DNA of 64,000 nt, taken from NCBI GenBank assembly GCA_016711105.1, contig JADJTO010000035.1, positions 99,396 to 163,395 of the forward strand, in the 5' to 3' direction. The notes beneath the pieces are model-generated. The model saw only the letters and a list, made by a program, of their open reading frames with translations. It ran no database searches and was not told the origin of the DNA. This stretch comes from Micropruina sp. Lineage in GTDB: Bacteria > Actinomycetota > Actinomycetes > Propionibacteriales > Propionibacteriaceae. The number at the start of each line of letters is the position of its first letter. The stretch's first letter is position 1. The translations under genes were made by a program, and so were the position numbers. Shown in pieces: positions 24,804-33,157 of the stretch.

Positions 24804-26531
24804 TCAGCTGCCCGGCTTCTTGCCGCAGACCACGGGGGTCAGGGTGTTGTAGCGCCAGAAGAAGGGCTCGCTCCGGACCAGCTTCTTGCCCTGGTAGAAC
24901 AGGCGCTTGTAGCGGACGTCGAAGCCGCTCATCGCGCTCTGCGGCTCACAGCCCGCGCTGGTGTCATAACGGGTTGCGGCCGGCGCACGGTAGTTGCTGC
25001 GCACCGGCTTGCTGGCTTTGACCGTGTAGCGCTTGGTCGACCAGACGCGGACGGTGATCGACCCGGTCTGACCGACCTTGCCGGTCGTCCAGGCCTGCAG
25101 CACGACGCCGTGCGGCGAGTCGTTCTGGAACTTCATATCGACCGAGACCCAGTCCAGCGTTGCCTCGCGCCCGACCGGATACCGGCTGAAGTAGAGCGAG
25201 TGCGGCTTGTGGTAGATGTCCTTGAGCCCGGCGAAGAAGATCGCGTTGAACGTCGTGGTGGTGGCCTGCGAGATGCCGCCACCCATTCGCTGGACGACCT
25301 TGCCGCCATCGATCGCGCCCCCCGACATCCAGCCGTTCGCGGTCGACCGGAAGCCGAGGGTCTTGTTCATGCTGAACGTCTCGCCCGGCTTCAGGAAGGT
25401 GCCGTTGATCAACCGGGCCGCCTTGCCGATGTTGTTCACCCGGTAGGCCGAGCCCGGGAAGTAGGTGGTGAACTTGCCGGTGACCTGCTTCACGCCCATC
25501 TTCTTCGCATCCGCGGTGGTGAAGGCCGCCTGCTGCACGCCGGCCTTCACGGTCACGGTCCGTCCGGCTCCGGCGGCGAGAACTCTCTGAGCAGCCGTGG
25601 CAAGTTCGGCGCTGTCGATGCCGATCCCATCGACGGAGGGGATGATCTTGGGCTTGCCCTTGCTGATCGTGATATCTGCATCCTTCGGCTGTTTGAGCCC
25701 AAGGCCCTTCAGTTCGGTTTTTGCCTCTGCGGTCAGCTTCTTCGCGTCCAGGACGGGTGCTAGGGCACCGTCCGTCGGCACGAAGCGGAGGGCGGCGGCC
25801 AGCATCTTCGGGGTCAGGTCGAAGTCACCGGCCTCGCCCGCGTCAACCTTGATCGGATGCGCGAGGGCCGCAGTTCCCGCCCCGGTGAGGGTGCTGTCAG
25901 CTTCAGCGGTGGTGATCTCGGGCTCGGTGCGCTTGACCACCGCAGCCACCTGGCCGGTGAGGAAGTCGTCGGCAATCGCACCGAGCGTCGCGGGGCGATC
26001 GACGGTGATCCCGTCCGCACCCTTGGAGCGAACGAGTTTGCCGCCTTTGACCGCGATGCCCGCGTCGCGTGCGGCCACATCTGCTTTCTTGGCCAGGGTC
26101 TCGACGGCCTGCGCCAGCGCCTCGCCACTCTCCGTCACCACCGCCCGGCTCTCGCCGCCACCAGCCAGGACGGTGAGGATGTGCAGGGGTGCCCAACTGC
26201 GGCCCGCCCCGGACGCGGTGACCGAGGTGGCATAGTCAATCCCCAAGCCCACCTCCGAGGGAACGAACGTAACCTTGGCCTCGCCGGCCGTGAGAACGAC
26301 CGGCTTGGTCAGTCGGGGGGCCAGTTCGGATTCCAGCTTCTGGATCGCCGCATCGCGGGTCAGCCCGCCGATAACGACGCCGGACACCGAGGCATTCTTG
26401 GGCACATTGTCCCCCGCCAGGGCGTAACCGGCGACGTAGGCTCCGCCGAAGACAGCCAACGCCCCGCCCCCCACAATCAGGGCCAGGCGCTTGGTGGAGG
26501 AGAGCTTTGTCGCGGGCGTGGGTTCGTTCAT
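24804..26531 (-). CDS. VanW family protein with peptidoglycan-binding-like repeats
   Basis: A 575-residue envelope protein: short cytoplasmic N-terminus, one membrane helix (LALIVGGGALAVFGGAYVAGYA), two putative peptidoglycan-binding-like domains (PG_binding_4) spanning about residues 50-330, and a C-terminal VanW domain (FSMNKTLGF, GGGISQATTTTFNAIFFAG, PHSLYFSRYPVGREATL). VanW proteins are linked to cell-wall metabolism, but no reaction is established. I use the ATG at 26531, which has the ribosome site GAGGT; an in-frame codon four residues earlier is possible. The gene stands alone. Confidence 0.9.
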   Translation of the reverse strand: MNEPTPATKLSSTKRLALIVGGGALAVFGGAYVAGYALAGDNVPKNASVSGVVIGGLTRDAAIQKLESELAPRLTKPVVLTAGEAKVTFVPSEVGLGIDYATSVTASGAGRSWAPLHILTVLAGGGESRAVVTESGEALAQAVETLAKKADVAARDAGIAVKGGKLVRSKGADGITVDRPATLGAIADDFLTGQVAAVVKRTEPEITTAEADSTLTGAGTAALAHPIKVDAGEAGDFDLTPKMLAAALRFVPTDGALAPVLDAKKLTAEAKTELKGLGLKQPKDADITISKGKPKIIPSVDGIGIDSAELATAAQRVLAAGAGRTVTVKAGVQQAAFTTADAKKMGVKQVTGKFTTYFPGSAYRVNNIGKAARLINGTFLKPGETFSMNKTLGFRSTANGWMSGGAIDGGKVVQRMGGGISQATTTTFNAIFFAGLKDIYHKPHSLYFSRYPVGREATLDWVSVDMKFQNDSPHGVVLQAWTTGKVGQTGSITVRVWSTKRYTVKASKPVRSNYRAPAATRYDTSAGCEPQSAMSGFDVRYKRLFYQGKKLVRSEPFFWRYNTLTPVVCGKKPGS

Positions 26532-26616
26532 GCGAGACCTCAAATTGCTAGGGGGGATGACGGACCTAACCTCAATGGTAGGCAGCTGGGACCGTTACTC
26601 CCGAATCCGGCCTAGT

Positions 26617-28334
26617 TCAGGTCAGGGTTATCCGGAACGGGAGGCTCAAAACTCCCGGCACTTCCAAGCCGAGGAACGCGCCGAACCGGTGAATCAGCGA
26701 GTCCACGTCGAGGCTCATCCGAGGTGTGCCGATCACGGCACCGGTGGCGATCGACTCACTGGAGTCAGCCGGCTTGAACTGGCTGAGGAAGCCCAGCGGG
26801 TTCACCGGTCGCACCGTGGCCTGATCCCGGTTGATTCCGGCCAGGGCACAAGCCCGATCGATCGCCAGATCCATCCCTCCGAGGTGGTCGACCAGGCCTC
26901 GCTGATGGGCGTCCGCGCCCGTCCAGACCCGCCCTCGGGCCAGTGGCTCCAGGACGTCCAGGGCCAGACCGCGGTCGGCGGCGGCCTTGGTGGTGAAGTC
27001 GAGGTAGATGTCGTCCAGCCGTCGATTCAGGAGGCCCACTGCTCTTCGGTGAACTTCTGGTTACTCGACATGAACGAGGCCCAGGCTCCGGCGAGGACGT
27101 CCTCACTGACCAGGCCGATCTTGCGCTTCAGTTCGGTGGTGACGAACTTGCCGGCGAAGACGCCGATCGAGCCGGTGAGGGTGACCGGATTGGCCACGAT
27201 CTCGGTGGCCGGCATGGCCACGAAGTAGCCGCCGGAGGCAGCCAGGTCGCCCATCGAGGCCACCACAGGGCGTCCGGTTCGCTTCAGGTTGAGCACCTCA
27301 CGGCGGATCGAATCCGAGGCGATGTAGGAGCCGCCGGGGCTCTCCACCCGCAGCACCACAGCCTTGACGTGCTCGTCCCGGCCGGCTGCCCGCAACTGCT
27401 GGCAGATCTGTTCGGCGACTGCCGTCGGCTGCGAACCCGGGCCCTGCGGGGACGGCCTCCCGGAGACGATGCCGCCACGGACGCCGACCACGGCGATCGC
27501 CGGACGAGTCCGCTGGGTGACCACCTCGAAGGCATGCCCGCTGGCGGCGTAGCGGTGCAGGTAGCGCAGCCTGGCCGGGTGGACGTCACGCTGCCACTCC
27601 TGGCGGGCCGCGGCATACACCTCGTCACGGTAGCCGATCTGATCGACCAGGCCGCGCTCCACCGCCTCCGCGGGGCGCAGGATGCCCGCGTCAACGGCGG
27701 CCCAGACCTGCTCGGTGGTCAGCGTGCGGCGCCGGGCAATCGTCTCCACCGAGGTCGCGGTGATCGAATCGGCGATCCGCTGGATCATCTCGCGGTGCGC
27801 GTCGCTGATCTCGTGCGCGCTGTAGCTGTCGGCGGCCGACTTGTACTCCTGCCGCTTGCTGAACTCCGGTTCGAGGCCGACCTTGTCGAAGCTGCCGCGG
27901 AGCAACGTGATTCCCGCGCGAACCCCGCCCAGCCCTACCTGGCCCGACTCCTGCAGCCAGATCTGCGAGGCGGACGTGGCGAGCACGTAAGGCAGCAGGG
28001 CCGTGCCGATCTCAGCGAAGGATTCGGTGTACGCCCAGACGGGCTTGGCCGCACCGAAGCTCTCCAGCGCCTGCCCCAGCTCGGAGGTTTGGGTTGCCGT
28101 GAGCGGGCAGGTGCCCAGGTGGACGATCAGACCCAGGACGTCGGAGTCGGTGGACGCTTCTCGCAGACCCTCGCGCAGCGCCCGCATCGTCGGCGAGTTG
28201 ATCGCCCGCAGCGCCTCGAGCGGGTTACCCGGGGGCGCGCTCAGGATCGAGAAGTCCAGGTCGAGTTCGAGAATCACGCTCTCACCGGCCGGGGTTTTGC
28301 GCAGCAGGCTGCCCAACAGTGCCAAGGGGTCCAT
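26617..28334 (-). CDS. sppA: Signal peptide peptidase SppA-like serine protease, one-base frameshift
   Basis: Protease IV/SppA family (S49) with tandem ClpP-like domains. The first half holds the lysine motif KRQEYKSAAD; the second holds VESPGGSYIASD and the serine motif MGDLAASGGYFVAMPA, followed by LTGSIGVFAGKF. The frame breaks near 27033-27038: the upstream part ends ...FTEEQWAS and the downstream part continues LLNRRLDDIYLDFTTKAA, a join expected for SppA; total length is one base short. No clear signal peptide or membrane helix is seen at the N-terminus, so the protein may be cytoplasmic. The ATG at 28334 follows a TAGGCT -10 element by 7 bases. Confidence 0.88.
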
Positions 28335-28341
28335 GCCCCTC

Positions 28342-28347
28342 AGCCTA
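28342..28347 (-). promoter_or_regulatory. -10 element (TAGGCT) of a leaderless sppA transcript
   Basis: Reverse-strand TAGGCT is 7 bases before the ATG at 28334; GAGGGG between them is too near the start to be a ribosome site. Confidence 0.45.
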
Positions 28348-28379
28348 ACTGGACGGGCAATCGGCCCGGGTCGAGCCGC

Positions 28380-30452
28380 TCAGGCGAGAGCGGCCTTCGC
28401 CGTGGCGACCACGTTCGCAGCCGTGAAGCCGTACTCGGCGAAGAGCGTGGTCGCAGCCGCCGAGGCACCGAAATGCTCCAGCGAGACGCTGCGACCCCGG
28501 TCGCCGACGTAGTTGCGCCAGCCCAGAGCGATCCCGGCCTCGATCGAGACCTTGATCGCAGCGGCCGGCAACACCTCGGCCCGGTACTCCACCGGCTGGG
28601 CGTCGAACCACTCCAGGCACGGCATCGACACCACCCGGGTCGAGATGCCCTCGGCCTCCAACAGAGCCTGAGCCTCGACCGCGAGCGCGACCTCTGAGCC
28701 GGTGGCCAACAACACCAGCGTCGGTTCTCCGCTGGCCTCCTTGAGCACGTACCCGCCCTTGGCGGTCAGCTCGGCCGGGGCGCACGCACCCTCACCACGC
28801 TCGAAGATCGGCAGATCCTGCCTGGACAACACGATCGCCACCGGATGATCGGTGATCCGCAGCGCCTGGGCCCACGCGTGCGCGGTCTCGTTGGCATCGG
28901 CGGGACGAACCACGTCCAGCCCGGGGATCGCGCGGTAGGACCACAAGTGCTCGACCGGCTGATGGGTCGGGCCGTCCTCCCCGACGCCGACCGAGTCGTG
29001 CGTCCAGACGAAGATGGACGGGTGCCCCGACAGCGCCGCCAGCCGAACCGGGGGGCGCATGTAATCAGCGAAGACGAAGAACGTGGCCCCGTAAGGCCGG
29101 GTCAGTCCGGAGGCTGCGATGCCGTTCAACACCCCACCCATGGCATGCTCCCGGATGCCGAAGTGCAGGGTGCGCCCGTACAGGTTGCCGGCGAACTCAT
29201 GCGAGGAACGCCCCGGCGGCAGGAAGGACGGCTCGCCCTTCATCGTCGTGTTGTTCGAGCCGGCCAGGTCGGCCGAGCCGCCCCACAACTCCGGGACGAC
29301 GCCGGCCAAAGCGTTGAGCACCTCGCCGGAGGCCGCTCGGGTGGCCTTCTTCCCGGGCGCGAACACCGGCAACGCCGCCTCGAGACCCTCCGGGGGCCGG
29401 CGGGTCACCAGCCGGTCGAACAGGGCGGCCCCCTCGGGGTTCGACGAGCGCCACGCCTGGTATTTCGGCGTCCAGATCGCTTTGGCCTCGGCGGCACGAG
29501 CGGCGGCGTTTCCGCGGGCATGCGCGAGCACCTCGGCGTCCACCTGGAAGTTGACTTCCGGGTCGAAACCGAGGGCGGTCTTCAGCGCCGCCACCTCGGC
29601 CGCGCCCAGCTTCGCACCGTGCACCGAGTGGTCGCCAGCCTTGGTCGGCAGCGGCCAACCGATCACGGTGGTCACCTTGATGAAGTGCGGGCGGGCGGTG
29701 ACCTGCTTGCAGGCTTGGATCACCTCGTACAGCTCGGCGACCTTCTCCTCGTACGTGGTGAACCCGTTGGTGAAGTCGACGTGGTGGGTGTCCCAGCCGT
29801 AGGCGGCGTAGCGGGCCTGGACGTCCTCGCTGAACGCAATCTTCGTCTCACCCTCGATCGAGATCCGGTTGTCGTCGTAGATCAGGAAAAGGTTGCCCAG
29901 GTCCTGAGTGGCCGCCAGCGAGGATGCCTCGGAGGCCACGCCTTCCTGCATGCAGCCGTCACCGGCGATCGTGTACACGTAGCGGTCGAAGACCGACTCG
30001 CCGGCGGGCGCGTCCGGGTCAAGCAGGCCGCGCTCCTTGCGGGCGGCCATGGCCATCCCGACGGCGTTGGAGATCCCCGCACCCAACGGTCCGGTGGTGC
30101 ATTCGACGCCGGCGGTGTGGCCGAACTCGGGGTGTCCCGGGGTGAGGGAGCCGAAGGTACGCAGGGCCGCCCAGTCCTCGACGCCGAGGCCGTAGCCGGC
30201 CAGGAACAGCTGGGTGTATTGGGTCAGCGAGGAATGCCCGGCAGACAGGACGAAGCGGTCACGGCCCACCCAGGTCGGATCGGCCGGGTCGCCGGTGAGC
30301 ACCTTCTGGTAGAGCAGGTAGGCGATCGGAGCCAGCGAAATGGCGGTCCCCGGGTGGCCGTTGCCGACCTTCTCCACCGCGTCGGCGGCGAGAATCCGCG
30401 CCGTGTCGACGGCCTTGGCGTCCAGATCGGTCCACAGCAGCGGGTTGTTCAT
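28380..30452 (-). CDS. tkt: Transketolase
   Basis: Thiamine-diphosphate enzyme of the pentose phosphate pathway. Motifs in order: GHPGTAISLAPIAY, TGPLGAGISNAVGMAMA, the TPP/Mg motif GDGCMQEGVASEA...IYDDNRIS, and in the middle domain FGIREHAMGGVLNGIA, THDSVGVGEDGPTHQPVEHL with substrate-binding His residues. It has 690 residues, the usual length. I start at the ATG at 30452 (MNNPLLWTDL), which has a GAGGAC ribosome site; an in-frame start nine codons earlier is possible. It diverges from the sulfur cluster; 30480-30730 holds both promoters. Confidence 0.96.
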   Translation of the reverse strand: MNNPLLWTDLDAKAVDTARILAADAVEKVGNGHPGTAISLAPIAYLLYQKVLTGDPADPTWVGRDRFVLSAGHSSLTQYTQLFLAGYGLGVEDWAALRTFGSLTPGHPEFGHTAGVECTTGPLGAGISNAVGMAMAARKERGLLDPDAPAGESVFDRYVYTIAGDGCMQEGVASEASSLAATQDLGNLFLIYDDNRISIEGETKIAFSEDVQARYAAYGWDTHHVDFTNGFTTYEEKVAELYEVIQACKQVTARPHFIKVTTVIGWPLPTKAGDHSVHGAKLGAAEVAALKTALGFDPEVNFQVDAEVLAHARGNAAARAAEAKAIWTPKYQAWRSSNPEGAALFDRLVTRRPPEGLEAALPVFAPGKKATRAASGEVLNALAGVVPELWGGSADLAGSNNTTMKGEPSFLPPGRSSHEFAGNLYGRTLHFGIREHAMGGVLNGIAASGLTRPYGATFFVFADYMRPPVRLAALSGHPSIFVWTHDSVGVGEDGPTHQPVEHLWSYRAIPGLDVVRPADANETAHAWAQALRITDHPVAIVLSRQDLPIFERGEGACAPAELTAKGGYVLKEASGEPTLVLLATGSEVALAVEAQALLEAEGISTRVVSMPCLEWFDAQPVEYRAEVLPAAAIKVSIEAGIALGWRNYVGDRGRSVSLEHFGASAAATTLFAEYGFTAANVVATAKAALA

Positions 30453-30680
30453 CGGGTACCTGTCCTCGTTCGTCCTCATTGATCAGGCCCAATCTATTTC
30501 AGGCCGACCCCTCACGCTTACCTATCGAACCAGTAGACAACCGGGAAGCCCCCAGGCAAGCCCCCTCCAGCGTCTTACGCCGGTGCCGAACAGGGTCTCG
30601 ACAAGGTGGGACGCATCCTTGGTACGACAGACGAGACGATCTGTCGCACCCCGTGAGATTTTCCGGCAGCGTCGCAGTCG

Positions 30681-30698
30681 TATACCCCATGGGGTATA
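30681..30698. promoter_or_regulatory. Perfect 18-bp palindrome, CsoR/CstR-type operator
   Basis: TATACCCCATGGGGTATA is its own reverse complement and lies 32 bases before the start of the sulfide:quinone-reductase-like gene. AT ends with a central C-run and G-run are typical of operators for the CsoR family (copper-sensing CsoR, persulfide-sensing CstR). Because the genes behind it handle sulfur, a CstR-like repressor is the better guess; no such repressor gene is in the window. Confidence 0.65.
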
Positions 30699-30730
30699 GC
30701 GTGAGGGGTAAGCGAACGGAGAATCCTCGA

Positions 30731-32236
30731 ATGAAACGCTTGGTCATCCTCGGTGGGGGAACCGCTGGAACCATGGTCGCCAACAAGTTGCGGGCCGCCT
30801 ACTCTCAAGATGAGTTGGCTCTCACCGTGGTGGATCTGGACGACCAGCACCACTATCAGCCGGGTTATCTGTTCCTGCCGTTCGGCACCTACCGCGCTCA
30901 GCAGCTCGTCCGCTCTCGACACAGCTTCCTGCCCGATGGGGTGGACCTCGTGCTGTGCGAGATCGATCGCGTCGACGCCCCGTTCAAGACGGTGTACCTC
31001 ACCGACGGACGGGCCCTGAGCTACGACTATCTGATCATCGCCACCGGCGTTCAGCCCCGTCCGGAGGCAACCACCGGCGGGGACGGCCCCGAGGTGGGGG
31101 TCAGTGTGCACAGCTTCTACACCCTCGAGGCGGCCAAAGAACTGGCCGAGGCGCTGCGCCGCTTCCGTGGCGGCAAGCTCGTGGTGCACATCACCGACAT
31201 GCCGATCAAGTGCCCGGTGGCGCCGCTGGAGTTCACCTTCCTGGCCGAGGAGTGGCTCACCAAGCACGGCATCCGGGAGAAGACCGAGCTGACCTATGTC
31301 ACCCCGCTCGACGGCGCGTTCACCAAGCCGGTCGCCAGTCGGGAACTCGGCACCATGCTGAGCGAGAAGGGGATCCACCTGGAGACCGATTTCACCATCG
31401 AGCGGATCGACAACGACGCCAAGGAGATCGTCAGCTACGACGACCGCCGGGTGCCGTTCGACCTGCTGGTGACCATCCCGCTCAACCTGGGACCCGATTA
31501 CATCGCCCGCTCCGGGCTGGGTGACGACCTCAACCTCGTGCCGTGCGACCAGCAGACCATGCAGGCGCTGGCCCACCCCGACATCTTCGTCCTGGGTGAT
31601 GGCGGCACGTTGTTGACCTCCAAGGCCGGCTCCGTGGCGCACTTCGCGGTGGACATCTTCATGGAGAACTTCCCCGCCCACCTCGCCGGAGCCGAGCTGA
31701 CCCACGGCTTCGACGGACACGCCAACTGCTTCATCGAATCGGGCTACGGCAAGGGCTTGCTGTTGGGCTTCAACTACGACACCCAGCCCTACACGGGGAC
31801 GTTCCCCGCTCCCCTGATCGGACCACTGGCGTTGCTCAAGGAGAGCCGGCTGAATCACCTGGCCAAGCTCGCCTTCCGCTGGGTGTATTGGAACATGCTG
31901 CTGCGGGGTCGGCCGTTGCCCTTCACCAACAAGATGTCGCTGGTGGGCAAGCGAGTCGAAGATGCGGGCAGCGCCAGCGCTCAGCCGATGCCGGCGAAGG
32001 CTTCCGCGCCGGCCCCGCTCGCGGCGAGCCCCAAGCCGGCACCGGTGCGGAAGCCGGCCCCCGCTCGTCCGTCGATCGGGAAGCCGGCGGCCAAGCCGAG
32101 CCCGACTCCGCGTCCGTCCGCCGGCCCGGCCACGCCGACCCCGTCCGGACCTCTGCCGCCGGATCCACGCAAGGGCGTCGATTCGACCACCGACCCGAGC
32201 CCGGTGCTGCCCGGCCCGATCAAACCGACTTTCTGA
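30731..32236 (+). CDS. Sulfide:quinone oxidoreductase-like FAD/NAD(P) oxidoreductase with Pro-rich tail
   Basis: Two-dinucleotide-binding flavoprotein. The FAD loop ILGGGTAGTMVAN lies at residues 5-17, DYLIIATG near residue 100, and the second FAD motif IFVLGDGG near 290. Two candidate redox cysteines typical of the SQR-like group are present, in DMPIKCPVAPLEF (near 160) and GHANCFIESGYGKG (near 337). No membrane helix is present, as in SQR, which binds the membrane peripherally. The last 85 residues are a Pro/Ala/Lys-rich disordered tail, unusual for the family. The ATG at 30731 follows GGAGAAT. It is followed in the same direction by DsrC/TusE and DsrE2 genes, pointing to oxidation of sulfide to protein-bound persulfide. 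Confidence 0.82.
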   Translation: MKRLVILGGGTAGTMVANKLRAAYSQDELALTVVDLDDQHHYQPGYLFLPFGTYRAQQLVRSRHSFLPDGVDLVLCEIDRVDAPFKTVYLTDGRALSYDYLIIATGVQPRPEATTGGDGPEVGVSVHSFYTLEAAKELAEALRRFRGGKLVVHITDMPIKCPVAPLEFTFLAEEWLTKHGIREKTELTYVTPLDGAFTKPVASRELGTMLSEKGIHLETDFTIERIDNDAKEIVSYDDRRVPFDLLVTIPLNLGPDYIARSGLGDDLNLVPCDQQTMQALAHPDIFVLGDGGTLLTSKAGSVAHFAVDIFMENFPAHLAGAELTHGFDGHANCFIESGYGKGLLLGFNYDTQPYTGTFPAPLIGPLALLKESRLNHLAKLAFRWVYWNMLLRGRPLPFTNKMSLVGKRVEDAGSASAQPMPAKASAPAPLAASPKPAPVRKPAPARPSIGKPAAKPSPTPRPSAGPATPTPSGPLPPDPRKGVDSTTDPSPVLPGPIKPTF

Positions 32237-32248
32237 CAAGGAGCGAGC

Positions 32249-32563
32249 ATGCCAACGACGATGATCGGTCGGCGCCCGATCGACGTGAACGACGAAGGAT
32301 TCCTGACCGCCTACGACCAATGGGACGAAGAGTTGGGGGCGACCCTGGCTGAGCTGATCGGGCTCGAGCTCACCGATCGGCATTGGCAGGTGCTGCGCTT
32401 TCTTCGCGCCGATTACGCCGGGCGCAAAGAGACCGCCACGCTGCGACGGACGAGCACCCTGGGCGGCTTCGGCATCAAGGAGTTGTTCACGCTGTTCCCC
32501 GGCAAGCCGGCCAAGAAGATGGCCTACGTGGCCGGCCTACCCAAACCCAAGGGCTGCGTCTGA
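32249..32563 (+). CDS. DsrC/TusE family sulfur-carrier protein (single-cysteine form)
   Basis: A 104-residue sulfur-transfer protein. The family core is clear: DVNDEGFLTAYDQWDEELG, ELTDRHWQVLRFLR and the C-terminal arm KMAYVAGLPKPKGCV, whose penultimate Cys carries the persulfide. True DsrC has a second Cys 11 residues earlier; here that position is Ala (AYVAGLPKPKGC), so the protein is TusE-like and cannot form the DsrC trisulfide within one arm. It lies 12 bases after the flavoprotein gene, which indicates one operon. The dissimilatory sulfite reductase genes are absent, so the role is probably sulfur relay or detoxification. Confidence 0.9.
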   Translation: MPTTMIGRRPIDVNDEGFLTAYDQWDEELGATLAELIGLELTDRHWQVLRFLRADYAGRKETATLRRTSTLGGFGIKELFTLFPGKPAKKMAYVAGLPKPKGCV

Positions 32564-32611
32564 CCCCCGGGTCAGGCCTTGACCCGCCGCGAACCAGCAG
32601 AAAGCACGCAC

Positions 32612-33145
32612 ATGACCGAGACCACGCTCGTCCCGAGCTTCACCGACGAGGCCAAGCCGCCCGCCGGCCGCAAGCTCGCCATCATCTGTTCCAAGGGCAA
32701 CCTCGACATGGCCTACCCGGGACTGATCCTGGGTAACGCGGCAGTGGGCGAGGGCATCGAGGTGCATCTCTTTCTTCACCTTCTGGGGGATGGACATGAT
32801 CACCACCCGGCACTGGCACAGCCTCAAGTACAACCCCTGGGCAACACCGCCATGCATCTGCCGCAGGCGCCGACCATGCCGTTGCCGGCCCTGATGGGCG
32901 CGATCCCCGGCGTGACCAAGTTCGCCACGTCCATGATGCGCAAGCAGATCGCCGACCTGGACGTGCCGACTGTGCCGGAGTTCCTGGAACTCATGCATGA
33001 GAGCGGCGTCCACCTGTGGGCCTGCCGGATGAGTTTCGACATGATGCAACTCAACGAGGCCGACCTCTACGAGGGTGTTGAGGCCGTGATCAGCGCCTCG
33101 GACTTCATGGAAATCGCCGAAGGCGCCCAGGTCATTTTCATCTGA
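32612..33145 (+). CDS. DsrE2-like (DsrE/DsrF/DrsH family) sulfurtransferase, with a compensating frameshift pair
   Basis: A 177-residue DsrE-fold protein: KLAIICSKGNLDMAYPGLILGNAA at its start (first strand and helix), GVHLWACRMSFDMMQL with a candidate active Cys near residue 138, and AVISASDFMEIAEGA at the end. Between about 32772 and 32840 the open frame gives HLLGDGHDHHPALAQPQ, whereas the next frame gives TFWGMDMITTRHWHSLKYNP, the typical DsrE2 sequence. Two single-base indels thus cancel each other, and the database protein would be wrong for about 22 residues. It lies 48 bases after the DsrC/TusE gene and probably passes persulfide sulfur between the flavoprotein and that carrier. Confidence 0.85.
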   Translation: MTETTLVPSFTDEAKPPAGRKLAIICSKGNLDMAYPGLILGNAAVGEGIEVHLFLHLLGDGHDHHPALAQPQVQPLGNTAMHLPQAPTMPLPALMGAIPGVTKFATSMMRKQIADLDVPTVPEFLELMHESGVHLWACRMSFDMMQLNEADLYEGVEAVISASDFMEIAEGAQVIFI

Positions 33146-33157
33146 CCCGGAATCAGC

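Noticed and set aside
27369..32383. Long open frames antisense to sppA, transketolase and the flavoprotein gene (440-600 codons)
   Set aside because: They are shadows caused by high GC content. They show no family motifs and lie opposite genes with clear catalytic motifs and normal codon use.
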